Of a DNA stretch of 40,909 nucleotides, positions 6,695-14,146 are shown piece by piece. The notes under the pieces are model-generated. The model saw nothing but the letters and a program-made list of their open reading frames with translations, was not told the DNA's origin and searched no databases. This DNA is from CAZUSU01 sp964623315 (lineage in GTDB: Bacteria > Patescibacteriota > Patescibacteriia > Magasanikbacterales > 2-02-FULL-50-9b), in the NCBI GenBank assembly GCA_964623315.1, contig CAZUSU010000036.1, forward strand, positions 1-40,909, in the 5' to 3' direction. Positions within the stretch are counted from its first letter, which is position 1, and every line of letters begins with the position of its first letter. Both the position numbers and the translations under genes were made by a program.

Positions 6695-7790
6695 TCACCA
6701 CTTGATAAGTGGTTGCGAAAAAGGAGCTCGTCCAGAGCACCTACGCAAGACCTTGCGACACCCAAAGGGTTCTCCGGTTCTGAACTGGAGGATAACAGGA
6801 GTGAGACGAGGCACTACGGGGGAAGGTTCTAGTGGAAGGTTCCGAAAGGGACTGACCAAACGATTACGATGAGCACTGTAATAATAGGTAACCGGTGCGG
6901 CCGTAATGCTGTGCAGAGGAACTGAATAAAAACAGTGAAGCATCCTTAGACGCAAAAAACTCTCTGATGCAGTCGTTTGTATCAGGTCGTCATCTGTCTT
7001 GTACACGTGGGTGTGCAGGGCTGGTCCTTGAGGCCAAGATGTGCGACGACCTAGCCCGCAAGGGAAGGGTTGAGTCAATGGCTACCGCCGGTAAGATTCG
7101 TGGGAATAAGCGCAAGTAAACTTCCCGAAACGAAAAAGACCAGCTGGAAAAAGGAACTCCCAGTTCCGGCCAGTGAATCCACAAGGGAAAATTGCCAGAC
7201 GCGGCGGTCGTGCAGACCAAAGCAAATCAATCTGGTGACGAGTTCTCAAACGCCTAAATTCGGAGGCGGTGGGGAAGCAAAAGCACGGCTTCGGTCGTGA
7301 AATAGCAACACTCGGGAACAATTCAGCAATGGGTTGTTCACAGCACATTCTCATACATGATACATGAAGAGCGCGTGGTGGAGACATCACATGCACTACA
7401 TGTAGGATGCGCGGGCGATGAGTCCAAGCAATCATGTGGGCGCACTAAGACAGCGCCACGAGAAGACCGAAGTCCAGTCATAAGAACGAGCGGTGTCGCC
7501 CTTACGGGATGACAGTAGAGCCGCTTGTTACGCTAGGTCGCAAGATCGAATGATGTGGTGGTTGGTGTAAAAGCCGCAAGGCAATAAGCCAACAAGCGCA
7601 GGCCTAATCAGAAAGGCCAAAAACGAACGCTGTTGCCGATGACAGTGTGCGTGGCGCGAAAAAATCTACCATCGAATGCCAAGAACTGTTACAGGTTCAT
7701 GGTAAACACCAGTTAAGGTACGTCCATTGTACGTCGTGAACCGCAAGGATCACAACGTACATCAGATGTCCTGACTGGTCGTTTTTTTTT
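6695..7790 (+). ncRNA. Giant structured non-coding RNA of unknown class (~1.1 kb)
   Basis: There is no credible gene between pgk and the SIMPL gene, yet the plus strand is full of locally paired segments. Helices found by hand: 6698-6703/6707-6712; 6727-6732/6805-6810 enclosing 6744-6748/6753-6757 and 6772-6779/6783-6790; 6839-6843/6848-6852 with a GAAA loop; 6872-6877/6893-6898; 6906-6910/6939-6943; a multibranch element 6985-6991/7045-7051 enclosing two hairpins; CCC-GCAA-GGG at 7055-7064; 7097-7106/7122-7134; 7144-7147/7170-7173 around 7153-7157/7163-7167; 7206-7209/7215-7218; 7251-7255/7264-7268; 7284-7289/7294-7299 with a UUCG loop; 7316-7321/7334-7339; 7375-7380/7385-7390 with a GAGA loop; 7439-7443/7453-7457; 7485-7493/7521-7529 around inner stems; 7536-7547 and 7573-7582 with GCAA loops, the latter inside 7561-7566/7588-7593; 7601-7604/7615-7618; 7628-7633/7642-7647; 7667-7672/7699-7704. 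Six firm GNRA loops and one UUCG loop are present. It has its own promoter and terminator. It does not show the hallmarks of rRNA, tmRNA, RNase P RNA or group I/II introns. Size and GNRA richness resemble the giant ornate RNAs (OLE, GOLLD, ROOL), but membership is not established. Confidence 0.8.
7708..7790 (+). terminator. 3' hairpin and terminator of the structured RNA
   Basis: 7708-7718 pairs with 7770-7779 (about nine pairs, small bulge) and is followed by G and nine T. Inside it sits a second stem, 7729-7734/7755-7760, continued by 7736-7739/7750-7753 and capped by CC-GCAA-GG at 7741-7748. The T-run at 7782-7790 directly after the outer stem marks a Rho-independent end. Confidence 0.85.
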
Positions 7791-7805
7791 TATTTCAAAA
7801 TGCGC

Positions 7806-7811
7806 TATACT
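7806..7811 (+). promoter_or_regulatory. Possible -10 element for the SIMPL-eno pair
   Basis: TATACT at 7806-7811, 19 bases before the ATG; the region 17 bases upstream is the T-run of the RNA terminator, so no real -35 is seen. A separate promoter is needed because the RNA terminator lies just upstream. Confidence 0.35.
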
Positions 7812-7830
7812 GTTTTTAACATTTTATCGT

Positions 7831-8616
7831 ATGGAACACTGCTCTTCACATTCATGCGCGTCTGCCGGCGGCTCACACGCAAAAAAACCGATTATCGTAT
7901 TGGTCGGTGTTGCGCTGGTAATTTTTTTACTCACACTCATCGCCAGTAACATAAAAAAGTTTCATTATATTGGCCGGCCAGAACCGGTCGCGCGTTCCTT
8001 AACTATTTCTGGCTCCGGTAAAGTAACTGCCACGCCTAATATTGCCGTAACCAATGTTGGCCTTGTGACAGAAAAATCAGATGTTGCCACGGCCCAGCAG
8101 GAAAATTCAGAAAAAATGAACGCGTTGATTGCCGCGCTGAAAGAGCTCAAAATAAAAGACGAAGATATCCGCACCACGCAATATCAAATTTATCCGAAAT
8201 ATTCTTATGAAGAAAAAAAAGGGAGCGCCATAACGGGCTATTCCGTGTCGCAAAGTGTTGAAGTAAAAATTCGCGATCTAAAAAATATTTCAGCAGTGCT
8301 GGCGCGCGCGGGCGAGGCTGGCGCCAATCAAGTGAGTGGTATTACGTTTACCATAGATGAGCCAAAAAATTTGCGTGCGCAGGCGCGAGAGGAAGCGGTC
8401 AAAGACGCCAAAGACAAGGCGGCAAAATTAGCAGAGCAACTGGGAGTAAAATTGGGGCGTGTCATTACGTTTTCCGAATCAGGCGGCGGACAGACACCGG
8501 AGCCGCGGCTTATGTATATGAAGGAAGGGATCGGCGGCGGCGATTCTGCACCCGACATCCAATCCGGATCCCTTGAAATCATCAGTAACGTTGACGTTAC
8601 TTTTGAACTAAAATAA
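7831..8616 (+). CDS. Membrane-anchored SIMPL-domain (DUF541) protein
   Basis: 261 residues. Residues about 1-19 are rich in Cys and His (MEHCSSHSCASAGGSH), about 21-41 form a membrane helix (IIVLVGVALVIFLLTLIAS), and the rest is a SIMPL/DUF541 domain starting at SLTISGSGKVTATPN and including the typical ARAGEAGANQVSGITFTIDEP and ARAQ-like helix (RAQAREEAVKDAKDKAAKLAEQLG). SIMPL proteins are periplasmic or cell-surface oligomers; members include the oxidative-stress protein YggE and BP26. Function here is unknown. It ends two bases before the eno start, so the two are probably cotranscribed. The Cys/His-rich N terminus would face the cytoplasm and is unusual for the family. Confidence 0.85.
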   Translation: MEHCSSHSCASAGGSHAKKPIIVLVGVALVIFLLTLIASNIKKFHYIGRPEPVARSLTISGSGKVTATPNIAVTNVGLVTEKSDVATAQQENSEKMNALIAALKELKIKDEDIRTTQYQIYPKYSYEEKKGSAITGYSVSQSVEVKIRDLKNISAVLARAGEAGANQVSGITFTIDEPKNLRAQAREEAVKDAKDKAAKLAEQLGVKLGRVITFSESGGGQTPEPRLMYMKEGIGGGDSAPDIQSGSLEIISNVDVTFELK

Positions 8617-8618
8617 CT

Positions 8619-9854
8619 ATGCACAAAATCACCGCCCTTGAAGCGCAAGAAATTCTTGATTCGCGCGGTAACCCCACCATACGCGTTTTCATTCAGGTGG
8701 ATGATGCCATTTTAACGAGCGCGGCCGTGCCGAGCGGCGCATCAACCGGTACGCACGAAGCGTGGGAGTTGCGCGATGGCGATAAAAAACGGTTTGGCGG
8801 CAAAGGTGTGTTAAAAGCCGTTCACAACGTGGAAAAAGTTATTGCGCCAAAATTAATGGGGAGGGATGTGTGCGGCCAGCGCGCCATTGATACCATTCTG
8901 CGCACGCTTGACGGAACCAAAAATAAATCAAAACTGGGTGCCAACGCCATTTTGGGCGTGTCCTTGGCATGCGCGCGCGCCGGCGCCATGGCTACCGGTA
9001 TGCCCCTGTGGAAATATTTGCAAAAAACGTATCGCTTAAAAGCGAGTAAAAAATTTCCGTACCCCACCATGAACGTCATTAACGGTGGCGTGCATGCTGA
9101 TTCCGGTTTATCAACGCAAGAGTTCATGATCATTCCGCAGAACAAAAAATTCAGCGAGCGGGTGCGCGTGGGAGCAGAAGTTTTTGCCCAGCTCAAAAAA
9201 ATACTGAAAGATGAAAAATTTTCCGTTGGCGTGGGGGACGAAGGCGGATTTGCGCCGCGTCTGGGATCGTCGGAAAAAGCTCTGCAAGTTTTGATGTCTG
9301 CCATTCAGCAAGCCGGCTACCAGCCGGGCCGTGACGTGAAATTAGGCACGGACGTTGCCGCATCTGAATTTTATGAAAAAGGCGTCTACAACTTTGAGGG
9401 CAAGAAAAAATCCGGCGCGCAGATGATTGAGATGATTGCCGAATGGGTGCAAAAATATCCGCTCGTGTCCGTGGAAGATCCGCTTCACGAAGATGATTGG
9501 GAGCACTGGGAAAAAATTACGGCAAAACTGGGGCGCACCATTACCATTGTTGGCGATGATTTGTTTGTTACCAACGTTGAACGTTTGCGGCAGGGGATTA
9601 AGCGTCACGTGGCTAATGCCATTCTCATAAAAGTCAATCAGATCGGCACATTGTCAGAAACGATTGACACTATTTTGTTGGCGCAGAAAAACAGATATAA
9701 AGTTTCGGTTTCGCACAGGAGTGGTGAAACAGCCGATACGTTTATTGCCGACTTGGCCGTTGCCGTGGGCGCTGAATTTTTGAAGTCCGGATCGCTATCG
9801 CGCAGTGAGCGCGTGGAAAAATATAATCGGGTGATGGAAATTGCAGAAAATTGA
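8619..9854 (+). CDS. eno: Enolase
   Basis: Converts 2-phosphoglycerate to phosphoenolpyruvate with Mg2+. 411 residues, a little shorter than the usual ~430. Signatures: N-terminal AQEILDSRGNPT, PSGASTGTHEA loop, GGVHADSGLSTQEFMI, GVGDEGGFAP, metal-site VSVEDPLHEDDWEHW and VGDDLFVTN, catalytic Lys in ILIKVNQIGTLSET, and SHRSGETADTFIADLAVA followed by the C-terminal SGSLSRSERVEKYN. It lies between a SIMPL gene and gpmI, and its stop codon forms the left end of a long inverted repeat that probably ends or stabilises the transcript. No Shine-Dalgarno sequence before the ATG. Confidence 0.98.
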   Translation: MHKITALEAQEILDSRGNPTIRVFIQVDDAILTSAAVPSGASTGTHEAWELRDGDKKRFGGKGVLKAVHNVEKVIAPKLMGRDVCGQRAIDTILRTLDGTKNKSKLGANAILGVSLACARAGAMATGMPLWKYLQKTYRLKASKKFPYPTMNVINGGVHADSGLSTQEFMIIPQNKKFSERVRVGAEVFAQLKKILKDEKFSVGVGDEGGFAPRLGSSEKALQVLMSAIQQAGYQPGRDVKLGTDVAASEFYEKGVYNFEGKKKSGAQMIEMIAEWVQKYPLVSVEDPLHEDDWEHWEKITAKLGRTITIVGDDLFVTNVERLRQGIKRHVANAILIKVNQIGTLSETIDTILLAQKNRYKVSVSHRSGETADTFIADLAVAVGAEFLKSGSLSRSERVEKYNRVMEIAEN

Positions 9855-9984
9855 GCGAATCGCGCGCGCGGGCACGATCAAAATTCCCTGCGAGAATTTT
9901 GTCTCGCCTCGTGCTCGCTCTTGTTGGTATGCAACAATCCGTGCCCGCTCGCACTGCGGATGGCCCGCGCGCGCGATTCGCTCA
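9852..9984. repeat. Long perfect inverted repeat with internal hairpins after eno
   Basis: 22 bases at 9852-9873 are the exact reverse complement of 9963-9984; the core is an alternating CG run. The 89 bases between contain three further hairpins: AAAATTC/GAATTTT (9879-9885 with 9894-9900), TTGTTG/CAACAA (about 9921-9926 with 9932-9937) and ATCCG/CGGAT (9937-9941 with 9957-9961). The eno stop codon (9852-9854) is inside the left arm. There is no T-run, so it is not a classical terminator; it could be an mRNA-stabilising element, a structured RNA or a small repeat element. No second copy was seen in this window. Confidence 0.8.
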
Positions 9985-10002
9985 GTTCTAAAATGAAAAG
10001 TA

Positions 10003-10011
10003 TGTTACAAT
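10003..10011 (+). promoter_or_regulatory. Extended -10 promoter of gpmI
   Basis: TGTTACAAT at 10003-10011 gives a TGn motif plus TACAAT; the -35 position is poor. The -10 ends nine bases before the gpmI ATG, predicting a leaderless mRNA. Confidence 0.5.
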
Positions 10012-10020
10012 AATCTCGTT

Positions 10021-11577
10021 ATGATAAGCAAACCTGTTGTATTAATCATCAATGACGGTTGGGGAGTTGCGCCAGACAGCGAAGGCAACGCCATCACGCG
10101 CGCTAAGACGCCGAATTTTTTGGATTGGATTCATCGCTATCCGGCAATGACCATAAAAGCGTCCGGCATAGAAGTCGGTTTGTCGTGGGGCGAGATGGGA
10201 AATTCTGAAGTGGGACATTTAAATATCGGCGCCGGTCGCGTGTACTACCAAACGCTTCCACGCATCAGCAAAGAAATCAGCGACAAAAGCTTTTTTAAAA
10301 ACGCCGTACTGCAAAAAATTGCGGCGCACGGAAAAAAGGGCGGGCGCGTGCATTTGTTTGGCATTGTGTCGGCTGGCAATGTGCACGGGTCCGATGAGCA
10401 CCTTGCCGCGCTCATAGATTTTTGTAAAGCAGAAGGGGTCGCAAACGTTTTTTTGCATGCCATTCTGGACGGACGCGATTCAAAATTTGATTCCGGCAAA
10501 ATGTTCATTGAACGCACGATGGCTAAAATGAAGTCCGTGGGTGTGGGAAAAATTGCCACCATGGGCGGTCGCTACTTTGCCATGGATCGCGACAACCGCT
10601 GGGAGCGCGTAGAAAAAATGTATCGCGTCATGACCGAAGCGGTGGGCGAAAAAGCGCCGGATCCGCTTGCCGCCATACAAAAATCGTATGACGCAAAAGT
10701 GTATGATGAAGAATTCGTGCCCGTGGTGTGCGATCCTGATGGCCAGATAAAATCCGGCGATGCCGTGCTGTTTTTTAATTTTCGTCCGGATCGTGCGCGT
10801 GAAATCACCAAAGCATTTGTTGACCCGACATTTGATAAATTTAAGCGCGCCCAAATTGACCCCTTATTATTTGTTACGATGACCGAATACGAAAAAGGTT
10901 TGCCGGTAGAAGCTTGTTATCCGCCGGACGTCATAAAAATGTCGCTCGCGGAAACCATTTCCAAAGCCGGCAAAAAACAATTTCACCTCGCAGAAACGGA
11001 AAAATATGCGCACGTCACTTTTTTTCTGAACGGCACGGTAGAAGAGGCATGGGCGGGCGAGGATCGTAAAATTGTACCGTCGCCTAAAGTGGAAAGTTAT
11101 GCGACAGCGCCGGAAATGTCTGCCGCCGGAGTTGCCGTGGAAGCCGTTAAAGCAATAGAAAGCGATGTATATGATTTTGTCGTCATCAATTTTGCGAACG
11201 CCGACATGGTGGGTCACACCGGCGATTTTGCCGCAACCGTAAAAGGAATTGAAGCGGTGGATAAAGCGATGGGGCAGGTGGTCGCTATCACGGTTGCAAA
11301 AGGCGGCGCTGTTTTTATTACCGCAGACCACGGCAATGGCGAAGAAATTGTGAACGTCCGCACGGGCGATAAAGACAAAGAGCACTCCACCAACCCCATC
11401 CCCTTTTTGTGTATCAGTAAGGCATGGGAAGGGCAAGCCGGTCCGTCCGGTGACATCGTGGGCGATGACTTATCTCTGTTGCCACCCGTTGGCATGCTGG
11501 CGGACGTGGCGCCTACTATTTTAAAAGCACTGGGCGTTGAACAGCCGAAAGAAATGACGGGGAGGGCGCTGATTTGA
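10021..11577 (+). CDS. gpmI: 2,3-bisphosphoglycerate-independent phosphoglycerate mutase
   Basis: Interconverts 3- and 2-phosphoglycerate through a phosphoserine intermediate; alkaline phosphatase superfamily with two metal ions. 518 residues, full length. Visible: first metal site LIINDGWG, catalytic Ser62 in EMGNSEVGHLNIGAGR, phosphate-binding loop GNVHGSDEHL, AILDGRDS, MGGRYFAMDRDNRWERV, FFNFRPDRAREIT, and the second metal site VINFANADMVGHTGD and FITADHGNGEEI. It completes the lower glycolytic set gap-pgk-gpmI-eno in this window; no dPGM type is present. Probably leaderless. Confidence 0.98.
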   Translation: MISKPVVLIINDGWGVAPDSEGNAITRAKTPNFLDWIHRYPAMTIKASGIEVGLSWGEMGNSEVGHLNIGAGRVYYQTLPRISKEISDKSFFKNAVLQKIAAHGKKGGRVHLFGIVSAGNVHGSDEHLAALIDFCKAEGVANVFLHAILDGRDSKFDSGKMFIERTMAKMKSVGVGKIATMGGRYFAMDRDNRWERVEKMYRVMTEAVGEKAPDPLAAIQKSYDAKVYDEEFVPVVCDPDGQIKSGDAVLFFNFRPDRAREITKAFVDPTFDKFKRAQIDPLLFVTMTEYEKGLPVEACYPPDVIKMSLAETISKAGKKQFHLAETEKYAHVTFFLNGTVEEAWAGEDRKIVPSPKVESYATAPEMSAAGVAVEAVKAIESDVYDFVVINFANADMVGHTGDFAATVKGIEAVDKAMGQVVAITVAKGGAVFITADHGNGEEIVNVRTGDKDKEHSTNPIPFLCISKAWEGQAGPSGDIVGDDLSLLPPVGMLADVAPTILKALGVEQPKEMTGRALI

Positions 11578-11620
11578 GCATGACGCGCGCATCGCCATTT
11601 TCTTTTTTGGGAAACGCCGA

Positions 11621-11626
11621 TATACT
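11621..11626 (+). promoter_or_regulatory. -10 element of the PAP2-manC-mltG-queA operon
   Basis: TATACT at 11621-11626, eight bases before the ATG at 11635; the -35 position 17 bases upstream reads TTTTCT. Again a leaderless layout. Confidence 0.4.
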
Positions 11627-11634
11627 GGTTCAAT

Positions 11635-12159
11635 ATGTTTGCTGAATCAGTTCATGCGCTTGACGTGAACATCGCCCAAATATTGCACGTTTTTTTTGCG
11701 CGCCATCCGGTGGGCGCCGACGGTGCCATTTTTTTAAATTACGCCGGTGTTGCCGTACTGGTGGCGCTCGTGGCGTGGCACACATACAAAAAACGCAACG
11801 CGCTTCAAGGTGTGTTTTTTTTGTTCATAATTCCCGTCGGATATTTTATTTCTCGTTTAGGGAAATTTTTATGGGAGCGGCCGCGGCCATTCGTACAACT
11901 CGGGTTTGAGCCGTTAATAAACACCAGCGCCGCTTCACTGTCCTTTCCTTCAAGCCACGCTACCGTGGCGTTCGCGCTGGCAGGAGCGCTGTATCATTAT
12001 GACAAAAAATGGGGGCGCTGGGCGTTGGGGTGCGCCGCGATTGTGGCCGCCAGTCGCGTGCTGGTTGGCGTTCATTTTGTGAGTGATGTACTTGCCGGCG
12101 CAGTGCTGGGTGTGGTAACGTCCTTGGTACTGATTAAATTATGGAAGCTCAAAAAATAG
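11635..12159 (+). CDS. PAP2-family membrane phosphatase (lipid phosphatase type)
   Basis: 174-residue integral membrane protein with about five hydrophobic segments and the three PAP2 phosphatase motifs: GKFLWERPRP (K-x6-RP), PSSHATVAFA (PSGH-like, with the catalytic His) and SRVLVGVHFVSDVLAGAVLG (SR-x5-H-x3-D). Such enzymes dephosphorylate undecaprenyl pyrophosphate, phosphatidic acid or similar lipids at the outer face of the membrane. Next to envelope genes (manC-like, mltG), recycling of the undecaprenyl carrier is the most likely role. Its last 19 bases overlap the start of the manC-like gene, so the two are translationally coupled. Confidence 0.9.
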   Translation: MFAESVHALDVNIAQILHVFFARHPVGADGAIFLNYAGVAVLVALVAWHTYKKRNALQGVFFLFIIPVGYFISRLGKFLWERPRPFVQLGFEPLINTSAASLSFPSSHATVAFALAGALYHYDKKWGRWALGCAAIVAASRVLVGVHFVSDVLAGAVLGVVTSLVLIKLWKLKK

Positions 12160-13205
12160 TGGTGATTATTCGCGCCGGTGGTACGGGAACGCGGCTGTGG
12201 CCATTGTCCACGGCGCAACTACCCAAACAATTTGTACCGGTGTTATCCGAGCGTACGCTTCTGCAGGAAACGTTCCAGCGCGTACGCGATTTTGGTATTG
12301 AGAATATTTTTGTCACGGTAAATGCGCGGCATGCGTCGCTCGTGCGTGAGCAAATTCCCGAACTGCGGGAAACACACGTCATTGCCGAGCCACTCAAACG
12401 CAACACCGGTCCGGCCATTGCGTACGAAACAGCGGCCCTGCGTGCCGCCGGCATTGCGCTTGACACCATCGTTGCATCCATTCCCGCCGACGATTTTGTG
12501 GGAAATGCGTCATCGTTTGGCGCGGCCGTGCGGGCTATTGCACATGAACTTTCGGCGCGTGGCGCAACGGTCGTACTGCCGGTCGTTACGCCAACCAGTA
12601 TAGATTCGGGGTACAGCTACGTGCGTGTGTCGTTCGCTGATGCAGAGCATGCACCGATCGCGGATTGGATTGAAAAGCCGGACGTGCTCGCGTGCCGGCA
12701 GATGGTGGAAAGCGGCGATTGGTTTGCGCACACCGGTATGTATTTTTGGAAATTGAGCACCGCCATCACGGCGTTTGAACAGCTCGCTCCCGAAGTGTGG
12801 CACACCGTGCTCGCGGTACAGGATGCCATGGCGCGGGATGATGCAGAAACGGCGGCCGCGCGCTCAGCCACTCTGCCGATTATTTCTATTGAGTCGCTCA
12901 TCACCAAAAAATATTCGGACAAATTAGCGTGGCGTGCCGACGAATGGCAGTGGTCCGATGTCGGCAAGTGGCCGATCGTTAAACAACTGTTGGCGGGTGA
13001 TGAACGCCGCAACAGTGCCACGCACAAAGACGTACATTTTGTTGATGCGGAAAATAATTTGGTGTACGCCGCGCCCGGCCGCCGCGTGGTGTGTATCGGC
13101 GTCAGCGATCTGGTTATTGTTGAAAATGGCGAACATCTTTTGGTGTGTCGCGCCGATCGTTCGCATGAAATCGGTCCGATCAGCGAACAGCTCGGCAACG
13201 TATGA
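12141..13205 (+). CDS. manC: Mannose-1-phosphate guanylyltransferase
   Basis: Makes GDP-mannose from mannose 1-phosphate and GTP. 354 residues: only the nucleotidyltransferase domain with its left-handed helix end, without the C-terminal phosphomannose isomerase domain of bifunctional ManC/AlgA. The pyrophosphorylase signature is IRAGGTGTRLWPLS followed by LPKQFVPV; FVGN, sugar-binding GYSYV, and WIEKPD are also typical. GDP-mannose is the substrate of the GDP-mannose 4,6-dehydratase encoded at 35654, so this gene probably feeds the polysaccharide locus although it lies 20 kb away. Overlaps PAP2 upstream, and its stop overlaps the mltG start (ATGA). Confidence 0.9.
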   Translation: MEAQKIVVIIRAGGTGTRLWPLSTAQLPKQFVPVLSERTLLQETFQRVRDFGIENIFVTVNARHASLVREQIPELRETHVIAEPLKRNTGPAIAYETAALRAAGIALDTIVASIPADDFVGNASSFGAAVRAIAHELSARGATVVLPVVTPTSIDSGYSYVRVSFADAEHAPIADWIEKPDVLACRQMVESGDWFAHTGMYFWKLSTAITAFEQLAPEVWHTVLAVQDAMARDDAETAAARSATLPIISIESLITKKYSDKLAWRADEWQWSDVGKWPIVKQLLAGDERRNSATHKDVHFVDAENNLVYAAPGRRVVCIGVSDLVIVENGEHLLVCRADRSHEIGPISEQLGNV

Positions 13206-14146
13206 AGCGATGGATCGTGTTTGCTATTTTTGCCGCCATCTTTTTTGCCGGTTGGTTTTTTTTAACGATTCATGCCGGCACCATTCGCATTGATCGTGGT
13301 GATTCCGTTTCTCTGGTCGCACGCAAATTAGTGGATGCAAAAATTATTGCGCATCCGGTCGTGGCGCGTATGGGATTTTTTTTGTATGGGCGAAATAGAG
13401 TCGTGCATCCGGGCGCTGTTGAAATTAAAAAAAAGAGTACGCTCCGTGGAGTGATTTTTGCAGTAACCAACAGTAAGCGTAGCGCTCTGCGCCTGACGTT
13501 TAAAGAGGGACAAGATATTCGCGACTTAGCGGAACTGCTGATGGAAAATAAAATTATTGCGTCACAGGCGGAATTATTTGTTTTAGTTGGTACGCCGGCA
13601 CGCGGCGCGGGTGACGCGCGCGGCAAAGAAGGGTATTTGTTTCCGGACACCTATGAAATAAGTCCGGAGGGGGGCACAGCGCAGTTGGTTGTCGCGATGA
13701 CGGAAAATTTTGAAAAAAAATATACGTCTGCCATGCGCGCGCAAACAGTGGCGGCTGGCTATACGGTACATGAGATGGTCACCATGGCAAGCATTTTAGA
13801 AAAGGAAGTGCGTGGTGCTGACGATCGCCGTTTGGTCGCCGATATTTTGTGGCGTCGTGCGGCGGCGGGGTGGGGACTGCAAGTTGATGCGTCAGTGAAC
13901 TATGTGACGGGTAAGAGCGGGCGATTTACGACATCGGCAGATCGCGCGCTGTCATCGCCGTGGAATACGTATAAATATCGCGGTTTGCCGCCGGGCCCCA
14001 TTGGCAATCCCGGTGTGACAACACTTGAGGCGGCTCTTGACCCCGAACCTAACAAATTTTGGTTTTATCTGACAGCACCAGACGGCACGGTGTATTATGG
14101 CCGTACACTGGAAGAACATAACGCAAATAAAAAATATCTCCGATGA
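13202..14146 (+). CDS. mltG: Endolytic murein transglycosylase (YceG/MltG family)
   Basis: Inner-membrane enzyme that cuts nascent peptidoglycan strands and sets glycan chain length. 314 residues: a membrane anchor at about 4-20 (WIVFAIFAAIFFAGWFFLTI), a LysM-like subdomain, then the YceG domain with FKEGQDIRDLAELL, the YLFPDTYEIS motif and the catalytic Glu region MVTMASILEKEV, LQVDASVNYVTGK and the C-terminal PIGNPGVTTLEAALDPEPNKFWFYL. Full length for the family. It overlaps both neighbours by four bases (ATGA), so it is part of the PAP2-manC-mltG-queA operon. Confidence 0.95.
   Translation: MKRWIVFAIFAAIFFAGWFFLTIHAGTIRIDRGDSVSLVARKLVDAKIIAHPVVARMGFFLYGRNRVVHPGAVEIKKKSTLRGVIFAVTNSKRSALRLTFKEGQDIRDLAELLMENKIIASQAELFVLVGTPARGAGDARGKEGYLFPDTYEISPEGGTAQLVVAMTENFEKKYTSAMRAQTVAAGYTVHEMVTMASILEKEVRGADDRRLVADILWRRAAAGWGLQVDASVNYVTGKSGRFTTSADRALSSPWNTYKYRGLPPGPIGNPGVTTLEAALDPEPNKFWFYLTAPDGTVYYGRTLEEHNANKKYLR

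Noticed and set aside
7070..7435. Small open frames on both strands inside the giant RNA region
   Set aside because: They lack start signals and family-like composition and cut across the paired helices; chance frames in GC-balanced structured DNA.
6695..7790. Giant RNA region as a group I or II intron, RNase P RNA, tmRNA or an rRNA fragment
   Set aside because: No domain V-like hairpin, 5' GUGYG or exon context for a group II intron; no group I core, no RNase P GAGGAAAGUC core, no tRNA-like ends of tmRNA, and no 16S/23S universal sequences. It also has its own promoter and terminator.
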